The notes below the pieces were generated by a model, which was not told where the DNA came from, did no database searches, and saw nothing but the letters and a program-made list of their open reading frames with translations. Position numbers and translations under genes: made by a program. From Dolomedes plantarius (lineage: Eukaryota > Arthropoda > Arachnida > Araneae > Dolomedidae), in contig OU015498.1 in the NCBI GenBank assembly GCA_907164885.2, forward strand, positions 129,247,151 to 129,311,150: 64,000 nucleotides of DNA. Direction: 5' to 3'. Position 1 is the stretch's first letter. Each line of letters opens with the position of its first letter. This document shows, one piece after another, positions 22,167 to 32,944 of this stretch.

Positions 22167-23666
22167 CTAATATTGTGATCTGACTACTTTATTTAAATTA
22201 ATTTTTATTATTGTGCGCGGTGACTTTATAAATCTCAATAATGTGTTCCTATCTCTGTAAATTCGCAAAATTTCGAATTCCCCGTTCAATTGCCTATTTA
22301 ATGCCTTAATTGAATTTAATCGTCGCAAACTTACAATTTCTCCTACGATAAATTGAATATTTCTTTCGCGCCGTTGATAGCGTATATTACTCTTGCGTGA
22401 ATTTCGTGTATTTGATTCCTTACTATGCGACTGTCCTGATCCGGCTGCTTGCTCACGAATGTTTGTCACCCTTTTCTGATCATTCTTACTCTCTTTAGTT
22501 TTCTTACCCGCTATGAGTAGTGTGTTGACATACATTGCGTTAATATTATTCAATTGTTGCTCGTTCTTTACTGAATTTTGTCGTATCGTATTGTGTGATT
22601 TCTCTAATTGCTCCGTATTCGACTGTTTCGATTTTTTGCAATTCGTCTCACCCTTTTCTTTTACTCTTCGTTTATTATGTTTCCTGTCACCCTCGTAATT
22701 CTGTTTGAATTTTCGGAAAATTACACAATCATCAATTAAATGACCCTTATTCTCACAAGCGGCACAGAAAGGCAACTGTTTATTTTCTTTTAAATGTAAT
22801 TTTATTCGTTTAAATTCATCGCAGTTTTGAATTAAATGTCCGTTAATTTCGCATAAAATGCAAACTTCTGTATTATTGTCCTCCTGTATCTCTACCTTTT
22901 GCGCTACTGACCTCTCCTGTTCACACCTAGTTTTATCCTTCTGCGCTTCATTTAAATTTAATTCCTCCTGCTTTTGACCTGTGCAATTTAGACTTTTTGT
23001 CGCGTCCTCATTACTTATTATACATCCTATTTCGACCTTGCATTCCTGCTCGCTTCTTACGCGTTCAATTTGTTTTGCCCTATTCACTGCATCTTGAAAT
23101 TTCTGTACATTTAATTCTCGCAACTCTTTTTCCATGTCTTTATCGACCGCTTGCAAAAATTTAAATAACATGACTTGTTCTGTAGTTTCGTCCCCTTTAA
23201 ATTGTATCCCAAAATATTCTAAAGTCGCCTTTTCAACTTGTACTGCCAATTGCTCAATATTTTGTTCGGGGATTTGCCTAATGTTTTCAAAATCTCTCTG
23301 TTTCTGCAGTGTTGCATATATATCTTCTAATCCCCTTGTCATTGTTTCATCTTTTGTTTTATTGCTAACCGTTATATTATTAATTATTGCCGTATTTTCT
23401 TCAATTTCTGTTGCAAAATCTACTGCCTGCTGAAAAGTTCGTGGACGTAATGTCACTAATTCTTTTGCTATCTCCTGTCGTATTGATTTTATAAATTTAT
23501 CTAGCATTATCTGGTCTATTTCATAAGTTTTCGCGACTTCCGACCCCAAAAATCGATACACTACGCCTTTTATATGTTTATAGACATTTTCAATTTTCTG
23601 GCCTGGCAATTGTATAATCTTTTGAAATGCAACTTGGTTCATTAAATCTTCCGCGTTTCGTGGCAT
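22167..23666 (-). CDS. gag: Gag-like protein with integrase-tail-like C-terminus (copy 3)
   Basis: This intact 499-residue ORF has the same domain order. The private change is Ala at residue 302, between the first two cysteines of the second zinc knuckle (C301-C304). The metal ligands are unaffected. Residue 12 is Val. The silent marker in the knuckle region matches copy 1. Confidence 0.88.
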   Translation of the reverse strand: MPRNAEDLMNQVAFQKIIQLPGQKIENVYKHIKGVVYRFLGSEVAKTYEIDQIMLDKFIKSIRQEIAKELVTLRPRTFQQAVDFATEIEENTAIINNITVSNKTKDETMTRGLEDIYATLQKQRDFENIRQIPEQNIEQLAVQVEKATLEYFGIQFKGDETTEQVMLFKFLQAVDKDMEKELRELNVQKFQDAVNRAKQIERVRSEQECKVEIGCIISNEDATKSLNCTGQKQEELNLNEAQKDKTRCEQERSVAQKVEIQEDNNTEVCILCEINGHLIQNCDEFKRIKLHLKENKQLPFCAACENKGHLIDDCVIFRKFKQNYEGDRKHNKRRVKEKGETNCKKSKQSNTEQLEKSHNTIRQNSVKNEQQLNNINAMYVNTLLIAGKKTKESKNDQKRVTNIREQAAGSGQSHSKESNTRNSRKSNIRYQRRERNIQFIVGEIVSLRRLNSIKALNRQLNGEFEILRIYRDRNTLLRFIKSPRTIIKINLNKVVRSQY

Positions 23667-23713
23667 TTTAGCAAATTACTTTTTTAAACCCAACTTACTC
23701 AAATAATATTATT

Positions 23714-23941
23714 TTACTGTTCCTGTATATAACTCCCTTTAATTCGTGCAAATTTCTTATCGTGCGCTTCCCACTCTGTCTTACTCACTCTTAACAATGC
23801 CGCGTTGCAATTTTTAATTTGCATACTTCTTCTTATATAACATATTACAATGTATAATTTTGGTTGTATTCTAACTATTTCAGCAATTTCTACTGCATTA
23901 TTATAAAATAACCTGAACACACTTTTCTTTAACGCGACCAT
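23714..23941 (-). CDS. Leader ORF upstream of gag (copy 3)
   Basis: Intact 75-codon ORF, 47 bases before gag, with Met at residue 40. Unrecognised product. Confidence 0.35.
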   Translation of the reverse strand: MVALKKSVFRLFYNNAVEIAEIVRIQPKLYIVICYIRRSMQIKNCNAALLRVSKTEWEAHDKKFARIKGSYIQEQ

Positions 23942-24079
23942 AGATATATATCACCATTCACACAAAATTCTAATTTGATTCATGATCGCACACAGAGTAA
24001 TCACTTTCAGATCAGTTGATCCACATATTAAATTTCTACAATACTTAATTTTATTAATTCCATTATTTAACCTCCAACT

Positions 24080-24095
24080 GTTTGTCACTGCACCA
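24080..24095 (-). promoter_or_regulatory. Primer-binding-site candidate (copy 3)
   Basis: Same 16-base motif, four bases from LTR4. Confidence 0.53.
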
Positions 24096-24099
24096 ATTA

Positions 24100-24309
24100 T
24101 GTCACCGTAAATTAGTTTTAGGTTGGTGATTATTATGATACTTATTGTGGAGAATTTAATTGTGGTTAGTACATTGCTTGGCCCAATGGATTAATGATTA
24201 CTCAGGTGTATGATCACAAATCAATTTATTAACTATCAATACACTATTTATACAGTTCACATTACTCATTATCGACTTCTTATCATTAATCCTTCAACAT
24301 GTTAATACA

Positions 24310-24354
<45 letters not shown>

Positions 24355-25601
24355 CTATCACTTATCCTACACCATTAATATTACTCGTTCTTGCCTTTCT
24401 ATCACTATTCATTTAACATGTTAATACAATACATATAATAATATATATACAAAACCACAAATATTCGGTAACATATATCTATGACAACATGCAATATTAC
24501 GCGCGGCTCCTATCCTCCTATTAACCTAATTGAGCATCGGCACAAGATCATCAAATAAACAAAATCCCGTACCTGCTACTTGCACAGCTCGGAGAATCGT
24601 GAAGGACGATGAGAGGCTTGCGGCGGTCATCTGCGACACAAGGACTTTACACTCGGGGCCAGGGTGGCTGGTGGCAATCCTCTATGCATACGGGGCTCCG
24701 GTACTCTACAACCTCTTGGTAGCTGGCGCTCGCTCGGCGAAGGGGGTGCGGCATGGCAGAGTCTGTGCTCCTGGGCAGTTGTCTCCTTCTAGGGCTACGC
24801 TATCGGCTAGTAGTCAGCTCGACTTCGCTCCTGGGGTCATTAGGCGTGCGCATTGAGTTAGGGTCGGCGCGGTAGGCTTTCGGCTCGTTGATCCTTCAAT
24901 CGGCGGGCATATATTCATCGGCACTTGAGGGCTTACACCTCTATCTTCTTTATTCGTCTGCGGCCCTTTCCGTCTTTCTTGACTCCGACTTCTCCTCAGC
25001 GGATTCTAAAACTCATCTGCTCATTGCTTTTCAACTCTATCTCTCTCTCTCTTCTCTCTGATATATTTCTCTCCATCTCTATCTTTTACTTAACTCCCCC
25101 ACTTAATTCGAGGCTTTCCATTGGTAGCCACCTCCTGACCAATGGGTAAATCTGGATACCCTTTATTGGTTCCAACTCTTTTTTTATATTACTATCTCCT
25201 CCACTCAAAATTGAAGGGGGCGTCAGTCGTTGCACCCTTCTGGAGAATTCTCACGCCCCTACATTCACACGCTTCTATTCGGACCCCCTACTGACCTCCT
25301 AACGCATTGAAGCTCGTAAAGTCTTAACTCGTATTTCACTAACATCAAATTTCGGACCCCTTCGTTTCCTATTTCTGCCTGTCCACATCATTAACTGCAG
25401 CTGGCCGCCGCTCCCTGCCATCAATTTTTCGACCGTTCCCCTTTTACATGTCAATTATCGTCTCCCTTTTTGACATAAATAGATCGTAAACTGCATCTGT
25501 ACACCACTTATCCGCTGTTTGGAATATATCTTCTCCTCCTATTCTTTGTGCCCAACTTTGCACCTGTTTAATTTTCCAAAACTGTCGCCTATGCTGCGAC
25601 A
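24100..25601 (-). repeat. LTR4 (shared)
   Basis: About 1502 bp. It shares CCTCCTATTAACC with LTR5. A private GTGGAGAATTTAATTG near 24148 replaces GTGGAGTATTTAATTG. Confidence 0.92.
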
Positions 25602-25668
25602 TCCACCCCTTTCTTTCAGAAAAAAAAAGCAAAAAAATAAAATCAACCATATCCTCAATCTCAGCCAC
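25444..25668 (-). CDS. Polypurine-tract/U3-spanning small ORF (copy 4)
   Basis: Same 74-codon frame as the other copies; product unrecognised. Confidence 0.28.
   Translation of the reverse strand: MAEIEDMVDFIFLLFFSERKGWMSQHRRQFWKIKQVQSWAQRIGGEDIFQTADKWCTDAVYDLFMSKRETIIDM
25602..25616 (-). promoter_or_regulatory. Polypurine tract (copy 4)
   Basis: Same purine run directly before the LTR start in coding sense. Confidence 0.83.
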
Positions 25669-26155
25669 TAATATTCACATTGTGACCACCTCACATAACC
25701 ACACGTATCCTTCTAGCAACACTCCTCTATCATTGTCCTTCCCCTACCACGTGCCCTCTGCTCACTGTGTAACGGTATTTTACCTCACTGCATAATGCGT
25801 CATACATCATCACGTATACCTCATCACACTTTGCCTCACATATTTATCTTTGGTATAAAACATTGAATGTTGTCATAGAATCCAATTAATGTCCACGTTG
25901 TATGAAAGTATTTGCACACTTGTATAACATAATGTATATCATTATATGCTCAACGACATCTTTGCACCAGATATAACCATTCGTTTAGCCTTTTGGTTTG
26001 TCTATATCATAATCTTTTACATTCATACCTTTACCAATAATGTGACTTATTCGAACTCAGACTGAATGGCAACAGAAAATACTTTAAACTTTTGTATATA
26101 ACAAACAAAAAATATACCAGTACCTATTCTTATAACACAAATTCCCTGTAAATCC

Positions 26156-26689
26156 TGTACTATATGACACAATTATATGCAAATATATACTGCTAAAAAT
26201 ATAAACGAAATAAAATACATTATTATCCTTGGGTACTATTCAAATACACTGTTCCTTTCAATTTTTATCTTCATGTACTATATGTTATAATTATATGCAA
26301 TTATATAATGCTAAAAATATAAACAAAATACAATACGTTATTATCCTTGGGTACTGTTCAAATACATTGTTCATTTCAATTTTTTTTTTGTACTATATGT
26401 TATAATTATATGCAATTATCTACTGCTAAAATATAAACAAAATACAATACACTATTATCCTTGGGTACTGTTCAAATACATTGTTCATTTCAATTTTTTT
26501 TTATCTTCATGTACTATATGTTATAATTATATGCAATTAACTACTGCTAAAATATAAACAAAATACAATACACTATTATCCTTGGGTACTGTTCAAATAC
26601 ATTGTTCATTTCAATTTTTATCTTCATGCACTATATGTTATAATTATATGCAATTATATAATGCTAAAAATATAAACAAAATACAATAT
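26156..26689. repeat. ~119-bp minisatellite, 4.5 units (copy 4)
   Basis: Four full units and a partial one. A private CATGCACTATATG starts the last unit near 26626. Confidence 0.88.
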
Positions 26690-29210
26690 CTAATAGTCTT
26701 TGCTTAATGATTAACGATATTGTCCATTTCCATCTTTCTCCGTTTCTCTGACTGGTATTATATCATGCTGGATCCTTAATATTGTCGGGAACACATTTGT
26801 TTTGACAATCATGTACCGAAGCTCTCCGTAAATTATACTCATGTAATCCAGACGTAAAAAAATTTCTCTTAAATGCTTTATTAACTCCGATAATTCCTTA
26901 ATTCTACTTACAAAACATCAAAATTTCCCTTTTAATAATAATACAGTAGAAATATTACTTTGTAATACTGAATATTCCGTTCTAACATTCCTTTTTCTGT
27001 CGAAAATTGCCTTTAAAAACTCCTCCACTGTCCGATGAGCATTCTCCGTATTGTACTTCCCTTCATTAATCATTCAGCGACACCTCCCTCTGTGATTTTG
27101 ACCTCTGTAAACTCTGAACGGATAACCGGAGGTAACAGGTGTTTTTTTTTTCACCTATTATTGCGTGATTTTGGTAACAAGTCGGCGCGCTTTGCTCTAT
27201 GGTTCAAGCTCGTAGCGAAATCTTCTCTGTAACCGTAGTTGAAGATACTTTTAGATTTCTCAATTTGGCAATAATTGTAATGCGACCGCGTGGTTCGAAA
27301 ATCTCATGTATTCAGCGCGATTGGGAGTTGTAAGCTATTTGTCTCGTTCCTTTTTACGTTTATTCAACAATTATTTACTTGTTTTGTTTCCTATTATTTA
27401 TTTTTTAACAATTATCATATCTATTGTGTCATTCTCGTTACGTTATTTATCTATTTATTTATTTATTTTATTTTTTTTTAGTGTGTGTTTATTTAATTGA
27501 TTTTAATCATAGGCCCTCTTAGAACTCTTAAATCACGTTGCCTGACTTATGATTTCTATAGTCTACATTTATTTATTTATTTATTTATTATTTTTTTTTT
27601 TTTTAGTGATTTTGTTAACTATTCATTTCATTAATCATTCAATTAACTTATTATTATTATTATTGGTAATATTTTCATTATTTCCGGCCACTTGCACGCG
27701 TTTATCCGAATACCTGACTACTCATAATTACTTCTCTATCCATCTAGCAGTTATTTCGTACGTTCATCCATGAATTATTTACTTGTTTCTGTATTTATTT
27801 AATGATTCATTTCTATGTATTTAATTTTATTTAATAAACCCCTATCATCGTTTATTTATTTTTAAATCTCAAGCCGCAAATCCTTTACTTTTAATCGATT
27901 CATTCATTAATTTATTAATCAATGAACTAATTAATTAATTATTATTATAATTGCTCTGTGTCCATCATCTCATGCTTATTGTTTTTTATCTTACAATGCC
28001 GTACCTATTTTAATTACCTAATTAATTTACTAATCAATTAATTTATTTTATTATCCTTCTTATTTTTATTTTTTTTGTATTTTTTTGTTTACACTGGTAT
28101 TTACTTAGCCTCTGAACATCATCATGACTTATCAATCTCATTCGTGATTCCATGACCATTATTCCTAGTGAAATTATTCGCTGTCCGCTAATTTACTGTC
28201 GCGCGTTTTGATTGAATGCTGGCCGTTAATGTGTAATTGTTACCAATATCATACTTTCCTGTCCTCGTACTGGCAACCTTCTTCTTGCGTTACCGTAGTC
28301 TTATTTATTTACTTATTTCTTTATTTTTTTTAGACAGGCCTATGGCAATTATCTAATTACCTTTCAATTATTATTATTATTTTTTTTTGTTTTGTTTTGT
28401 ACTTATACTTATTTTTGCCTCTTGCACTTAAGCAATTGGCTGCCCTCTCAAGTATTTACATGTTGTTTTTAATTTATTTATTTATTTATTGATTTATTCT
28501 TATTATTTTTTTTTTTTCAACTTCGCGTGAAATCTCCTACTATCTTGTTGCCCCACGCCTTGTGTATGGATACTATCGCTTTGATCTGGACAAATATGAC
28601 ATTCTTTGTTTCCTTTGCGCTCATCCCGTCAATCTCATCTCAACTCTTCAGGTATGTATCTTTTAAATTTCATATCATATTAGTGCTACCATTATCCATC
28701 TTGATTTTGCCCATAATGTATTCTAGAGTACGACTTCTATGTTCCAATTCGACTCCGCCCCTTTTCTGCCTGTGTGACATTTATAAGAAACCATTAATCC
28801 TTAACCTCCTCCTCTTTGGGGCGTGTCCTATGACACGGGTCACTGTTTATTTCCATTTTTTTTTTGTTTTTGGCTTTGATAGGTTTTTAATTTTTTTTTT
28901 TTTTTTTTTTTTTTAAATTATCACTTATCATTAATACTTATTACTCCTCGTGTTATTATTCTTGTGAGATAATTCTAGTCTTATTCGCATGTATTTAAAT
29001 TACTTTGTGTTGGCCGCTGTTATCTTTTCAATACTACATTTAGCTTACTACACATTTTAATAATTTGACGCCTTTCTAGGTATTTACTATGCCATTATTT
29101 ATTGTTTTGTTTACCTCTGCTATTTTTTGCAATCTCTTTCTTATTTGGCTTTATTATTATTATTATTATTTATTTGTTTATTTATTTATTTTGTCTATGC
29201 ATATCATTTT
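26690..29210. other. Non-coding 3' segment of internal region (copy 4)
   Basis: Equivalent to 5661-8177. Several run lengths and the CTTATTTCTTTATT variant near 28312 match copy 2. Confidence 0.72.
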
Positions 29211-30710
29211 CTAATATTGTGATCTGACTACTTTATTTAAATTAATTTTTATTATTGTGCGCGGTGACTTTATAAATCTCAATAATGTGTTCCTATCTCT
29301 GTAAATTCGCAAAATTTCGAATTCCCCGTTCAATTGCCTATTTAATGCCTTAATTGAATTTAATCGTCGCAAACTTACAATTTCTCCTACGATAAATTGA
29401 ATATTTCTTTCGCGCCGTTGATAGCGTATATTACTCTTGCGTGAATTTCGTGTATTTGATTCCTTACTATGCGACTGTCCTGATCCGGCTGCTTGCTCAC
29501 GAATGTTTGTCACCCTTTTCTGATCATTCTTACTCTCTTTAGTTTTCTTACCCGCTATGAGTAGTGTGTTGACATACATTGCGTTAATATTATTCAATTG
29601 TTGCTCGTTCTTTACTGAATTTTGTCGTATCGTATTGTGTGATTTCTCTAATTGCTCCGTATTCGACTGTTTCGATTTTTTGGAATTCGTCTCACCCTTT
29701 TCTTTTACTCTTCGTTTATTATGTTTCCTGTCACCCTCGTAATTCTGTTTGAATTTTCGGAAAATTACACAATCATCAATTAAATGACCCTTATTCTCAC
29801 AAGCGACACAGAAAGGCAACTGTTTATTTTCTTTTAAATGTAATTTTATTCGCTTAAATTCATCGCAGTTTTGAATTAAATGTCCGTTAATTTCGCATAA
29901 AATGCAAACTTCTGTATTATTGTCCTCCTGTATCTCTACCTTTTGCGCTACTGACCTCTCCTGTTCACACCTAGTTTTATCCTTCTGCGCTTCATTTAAA
30001 TTTAATTCCTCCTGCTTTTGACCTGTGCAATTTAGACTTTTTGTCGCGTCCTCATTACTTATTATACATCCTATTTCGACCTTGCATTCCTGCTCGCTTC
30101 TTACGCGTTCAATTTGTTTTGCCCTATTCACTGCATCTTCAAATTTCTGTACATTTAATTCTCGCAACTCTTTTTCCATGTCTTTATCGACCGCTTGCAA
30201 AAATTTAAATAACATGACTTGTTCTGTAGTTTCGTCCCCTTTAAATTGTATCCCAAAATATTCTAAAGTCGCCTTTTCAACTTGTACTGCCAATTGCTCA
30301 ATATTTTGTTCGGGGATTTGCCTAATGTTTTCAAAATCTCTCTGTTTCTGCAGTGTTGCATATATATCTTCTAATCCCCTTGTCATTGTTTCATCTTTTG
30401 TTTTATTGCTAACCGTTATATTATTAATTATTGCCGTATTTTCTTCAATTTCTGTTGCAAAATCTACTGCCTGCTGAAAAGTTCGTGGACGTAATGTCAC
30501 TAATTCTTTTGCTATCTCCTGTCGTATTGATTTTATAAATTTATCTAGCATTATCTGGTCTATTTCATAAGTTTTCGCGACTTCCGACCCCAAAAATCGA
30601 TACACTACGCCTTTTATATGTTTATAGACATTTTCAATTTTCTGGCCTGGCAATTGTATAATCTTTTGAAATGCAACTTGGTTCATTAAATCTTCCGCGT
30701 TTCGTGGCAT
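29211..30710 (-). CDS. gag: Gag-like protein with integrase-tail-like C-terminus (copy 4)
   Basis: This intact 499-residue ORF has the same domain order. Private changes are Glu at residue 191 (others Gln, inside the second capsid-like segment) and Ser at residue 343 (others Cys, in the basic linker outside the zinc knuckles). It shares the silent AAGCG marker with copy 2. Confidence 0.88.
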   Translation of the reverse strand: MPRNAEDLMNQVAFQKIIQLPGQKIENVYKHIKGVVYRFLGSEVAKTYEIDQIMLDKFIKSIRQEIAKELVTLRPRTFQQAVDFATEIEENTAIINNITVSNKTKDETMTRGLEDIYATLQKQRDFENIRQIPEQNIEQLAVQVEKATLEYFGIQFKGDETTEQVMLFKFLQAVDKDMEKELRELNVQKFEDAVNRAKQIERVRSEQECKVEIGCIISNEDATKSLNCTGQKQEELNLNEAQKDKTRCEQERSVAQKVEIQEDNNTEVCILCEINGHLIQNCDEFKRIKLHLKENKQLPFCVACENKGHLIDDCVIFRKFKQNYEGDRKHNKRRVKEKGETNSKKSKQSNTEQLEKSHNTIRQNSVKNEQQLNNINAMYVNTLLIAGKKTKESKNDQKRVTNIREQAAGSGQSHSKESNTRNSRKSNIRYQRRERNIQFIVGEIVSLRRLNSIKALNRQLNGEFEILRIYRDRNTLLRFIKSPRTIIKINLNKVVRSQY

Positions 30711-30757
30711 TTTAGCAAATTACTTTTTTAAACCCAACTTACTCAAATAATATTATT

Positions 30758-30985
30758 TTACTGTTCCTGTATATAACTCCCTTTAATTCGTGCAAATTTC
30801 TTATCGTGCGCTTCCCACTCTGTCTTACTCACTCTTAACAATGCCGCGTTGCAATTTTTAATTTGCATACTTCTTCTTATATAACATATTACAATGTATA
30901 ATTTTGGTTGTATTCTAACTATTTCAGCAATTTCTACTGCATTATTATAAAATAACCTGAACACACTTTTCTTTAACGCGACCAT
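30758..30985 (-). CDS. Leader ORF upstream of gag (copy 4)
   Basis: Intact 75-codon ORF identical by eye to that of copy 3. Unrecognised product. Confidence 0.35.
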   Translation of the reverse strand: MVALKKSVFRLFYNNAVEIAEIVRIQPKLYIVICYIRRSMQIKNCNAALLRVSKTEWEAHDKKFARIKGSYIQEQ

Positions 30986-31123
30986 AGATATATATCACCA
31001 TTCACACAAAATTCTAATTTGATTCATGATCGCACACAGAGTAATCACTTTCAGATCAGTTGATCCACATATTAAATTTCTACAATACTTAATTTTATTA
31101 ATTCCATTATTTAACCTCCAACT

Positions 31124-31139
31124 GTTTGTCACTGCACCA
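31124..31139 (-). promoter_or_regulatory. Primer-binding-site candidate (copy 4)
   Basis: Same 16-base motif, four bases from LTR5. Confidence 0.53.
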
Positions 31140-31143
31140 ATTA

Positions 31144-31353
31144 TGTCACCGTAAATTAGTTTTAGGTTGGTGATTATTATGATACTTATTGTGGAGTATT
31201 TAATTGTGGTTAGTACATTGCTTGGCCCAATGGATTAATGATTACTCAGGTGTATGATCACAAATCAATTTATTAACTATCAACACACTATTTATACAGT
31301 TCACATTACTCATTATCGACTTCTTATCATTAATCCTTCAACATGTTAATACA

Positions 31354-31412
<59 letters not shown>

Positions 31413-32656
31413 CTATCACTTATCCTACACCATTAATATTACTCGTTCTTGCCTTTCTATCACTATTCATTTAACATGTTAATACAATACATATAATAAT
31501 ATATATACAAAACCACAAATATTCGGTAACATATATCTATGACAACATGCAATATTACGCGCGGCTCCTATCCTCCTATTAACCTAATTGGGCATCGGCA
31601 CAAGATCATCAAATAAACAAAATCCCGTACCTGCTACTTGCACAGCTCGGAGAATCGTGAAGGACGATGAGAGGCTTGCGGCGGTCATCTGCGACACAAG
31701 GACTTTACACTCGGGGCCAGGGTGGCTGGTGGCAATCCTCTATGCATACGGGGCTCCGGTACTCTACAACCTCTTGGTAGCTGGCGCTCGCTCGGCGAAG
31801 GGGGTGCGGCATGGCAGAGTCTGTGCTCCTGGGCAGTTGTCTCCTTCTAGGGCTACGCTATCGGCTAGTAGTCAGCTCGACTTCGCTCCTGGGGTCATTA
31901 GGCGTGCGCATTGAGTTAGGGTCGGCGCGGTAGGCTTTCGGCTCGTTGATCCTTCAATCGGCGGGCATATATTCATCGGCACTTGAGGGCTTACACCTCT
32001 ATCTTCTTTATTCGTCTGCGGCCCTTTCCGTCTTTCTTGACTCCGACTTCTCCTCAGCGGATTCTAAAACTCATCTGCTCATTGCTTTTCAACTCTATCT
32101 CTCTCTCTCTTCTCTCTGATATATTTCTCTCCATCTCTATCTTTTACTTAACTCCCCCACTTAATTCGAGGCTTTCCATTGGTAGCCACCTCCTGACCAA
32201 TGGGTAAATCTGGATACCCTTTATTGGTTCCAACTCTTTTTTTATATTACTATCTCCTCCACTCAAAATTGAAGGGGGCGTCAGTCGTTGCACCCTTCTG
32301 GAGAATTCTCACGCCCCTACATTCACACGCTTCTATTCGGACCCCCTACTGACCTCCTAACGCATTGAAGCTCGTAAAGTCTTAACTCGTATTTCACTAA
32401 CATCAAATTTCGGACCCCTTCGTTTCCTATTTCTGCCTGTCCACATCATTAACTGCAGCTGGCCGCCGCTCCCTGCCATCAATTTTTCGACCGTTCCCCT
32501 TTTACATGTCAATTATCGTCTCCCTTTTTGACATAAATAGATCGTAAACTGCATCTGTACACCACTTATCCGCTGTTTGGAATATATCTTCTCCTATTCT
32601 TTGTGCCCAACTTTGCACCTGTTTAATTTTCCAAAACTGTCGCCTATGCTGCGACA
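31144..32656 (-). repeat. LTR5 (outermost, 5' LTR of the array)
   Basis: About 1513 bp, ending TGCGACA directly before TGTAT. It differs from LTR1 by only a few substitutions, the GAT indel, (TA)n length and an in-frame three-base loss near 32592 (CTTCTCCTATTC for CTTCTCCTCCTATTC). The outer LTRs should have been identical at insertion, so the integration is young. If transcription starts anywhere it is probably from this LTR or the shared ones. Confidence 0.92.
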
Positions 32657-32661
32657 TGTAT
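32657..32661. repeat. Right 5-bp target-site duplication (TGTAT)
   Basis: Partner of 3046-3050; mariner sequence resumes here. Confidence 0.9.
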
Positions 32662-32882
32662 CACCTATGGATTTTTGTGCTTTCGGACTTTTAAAATCTG
32701 CATTATCCAAACGTCGTCCCAAAACCCTTACAGGACTCTGGAAAGTTGTTCAGGAGGAATGGGATAGAATACCTGTTCTGACACTTCAAAAGACATTATT
32801 ATCCTGGAAATTGCGGTGTCGAAAGATAGTTCAGAATAAGGGATGTCAAATAGAACATTTAAAACACGAGAATTTTATGTAA
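32662..32882 (+). pseudogene. Mariner transposase, C-terminal part
   Basis: The frame continues from 3050: SPDV joins SPMDFCAFG, which holds the third catalytic Asp. It then runs about 70 codons through a Trp-rich C-terminal region to a stop near 32882. This half has no frameshift of its own. It is separated from its N-terminal half only by the LTR array. Confidence 0.87.
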
Positions 32883-32908
32883 TTTAGTTTTGTGAATACA
32901 AATATACA

Positions 32909-32937
32909 TCGTCTAAAAATTGTGTGAACAGCCTCTG
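32909..32937 (-). repeat. Mariner right terminal inverted repeat
   Basis: Partner of 2022-2050, followed by TA (32938-32939) and a TATATG/GT simple repeat. Confidence 0.85.
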
Positions 32938-32944
32938 TATATAT

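Larger units (their letters stand above)
3051..32656 (-). mobile_element. Tandem array: five LTRs and four internal copies of a gag-only LTR retrotransposon
   Basis: Five LTRs of about 1.5 kb (3051, 10112, 17174, 24100, 31144) alternate with four internal regions (5544, 5546, 5426 and 5542 bp). Coding sense is minus, so each 5' LTR is at the higher coordinate. LTRs begin TG and end CA in both readings. A polypurine tract and a primer-binding-site candidate border each internal region. Only one 5-bp target duplication exists, outside the whole array. The repeat period is 7061, 7062, 6926 and 7044 bp measured between LTR starts. The tail of the encoded protein and the 5-bp duplication suggest Ty3/gypsy ancestry. 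Unit-specific substitutions and length differences argue that the units are real and not one unit assembled repeatedly. Confidence 0.93.
2022..32937 (+). mobile_element. Mariner-like transposon split by the LTR-element array
   Basis: The left end (2022-2050, CAAAGGCTGTTCGCACATTT) and the right end (32909-32937, whose reverse complement begins CAGAGGCTGTTCACACAATT) are matching inverted repeats flanked by TA (2020-2021 and 32938-32939). Removing the 29.6 kb insertion and one TGTAT duplicate leaves 2022-3050 plus 32662-32937, about 1305 bp, the normal mariner size. The transposase frame continues exactly across the junction. The two halves were therefore one element, interrupted later. Confidence 0.93.
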
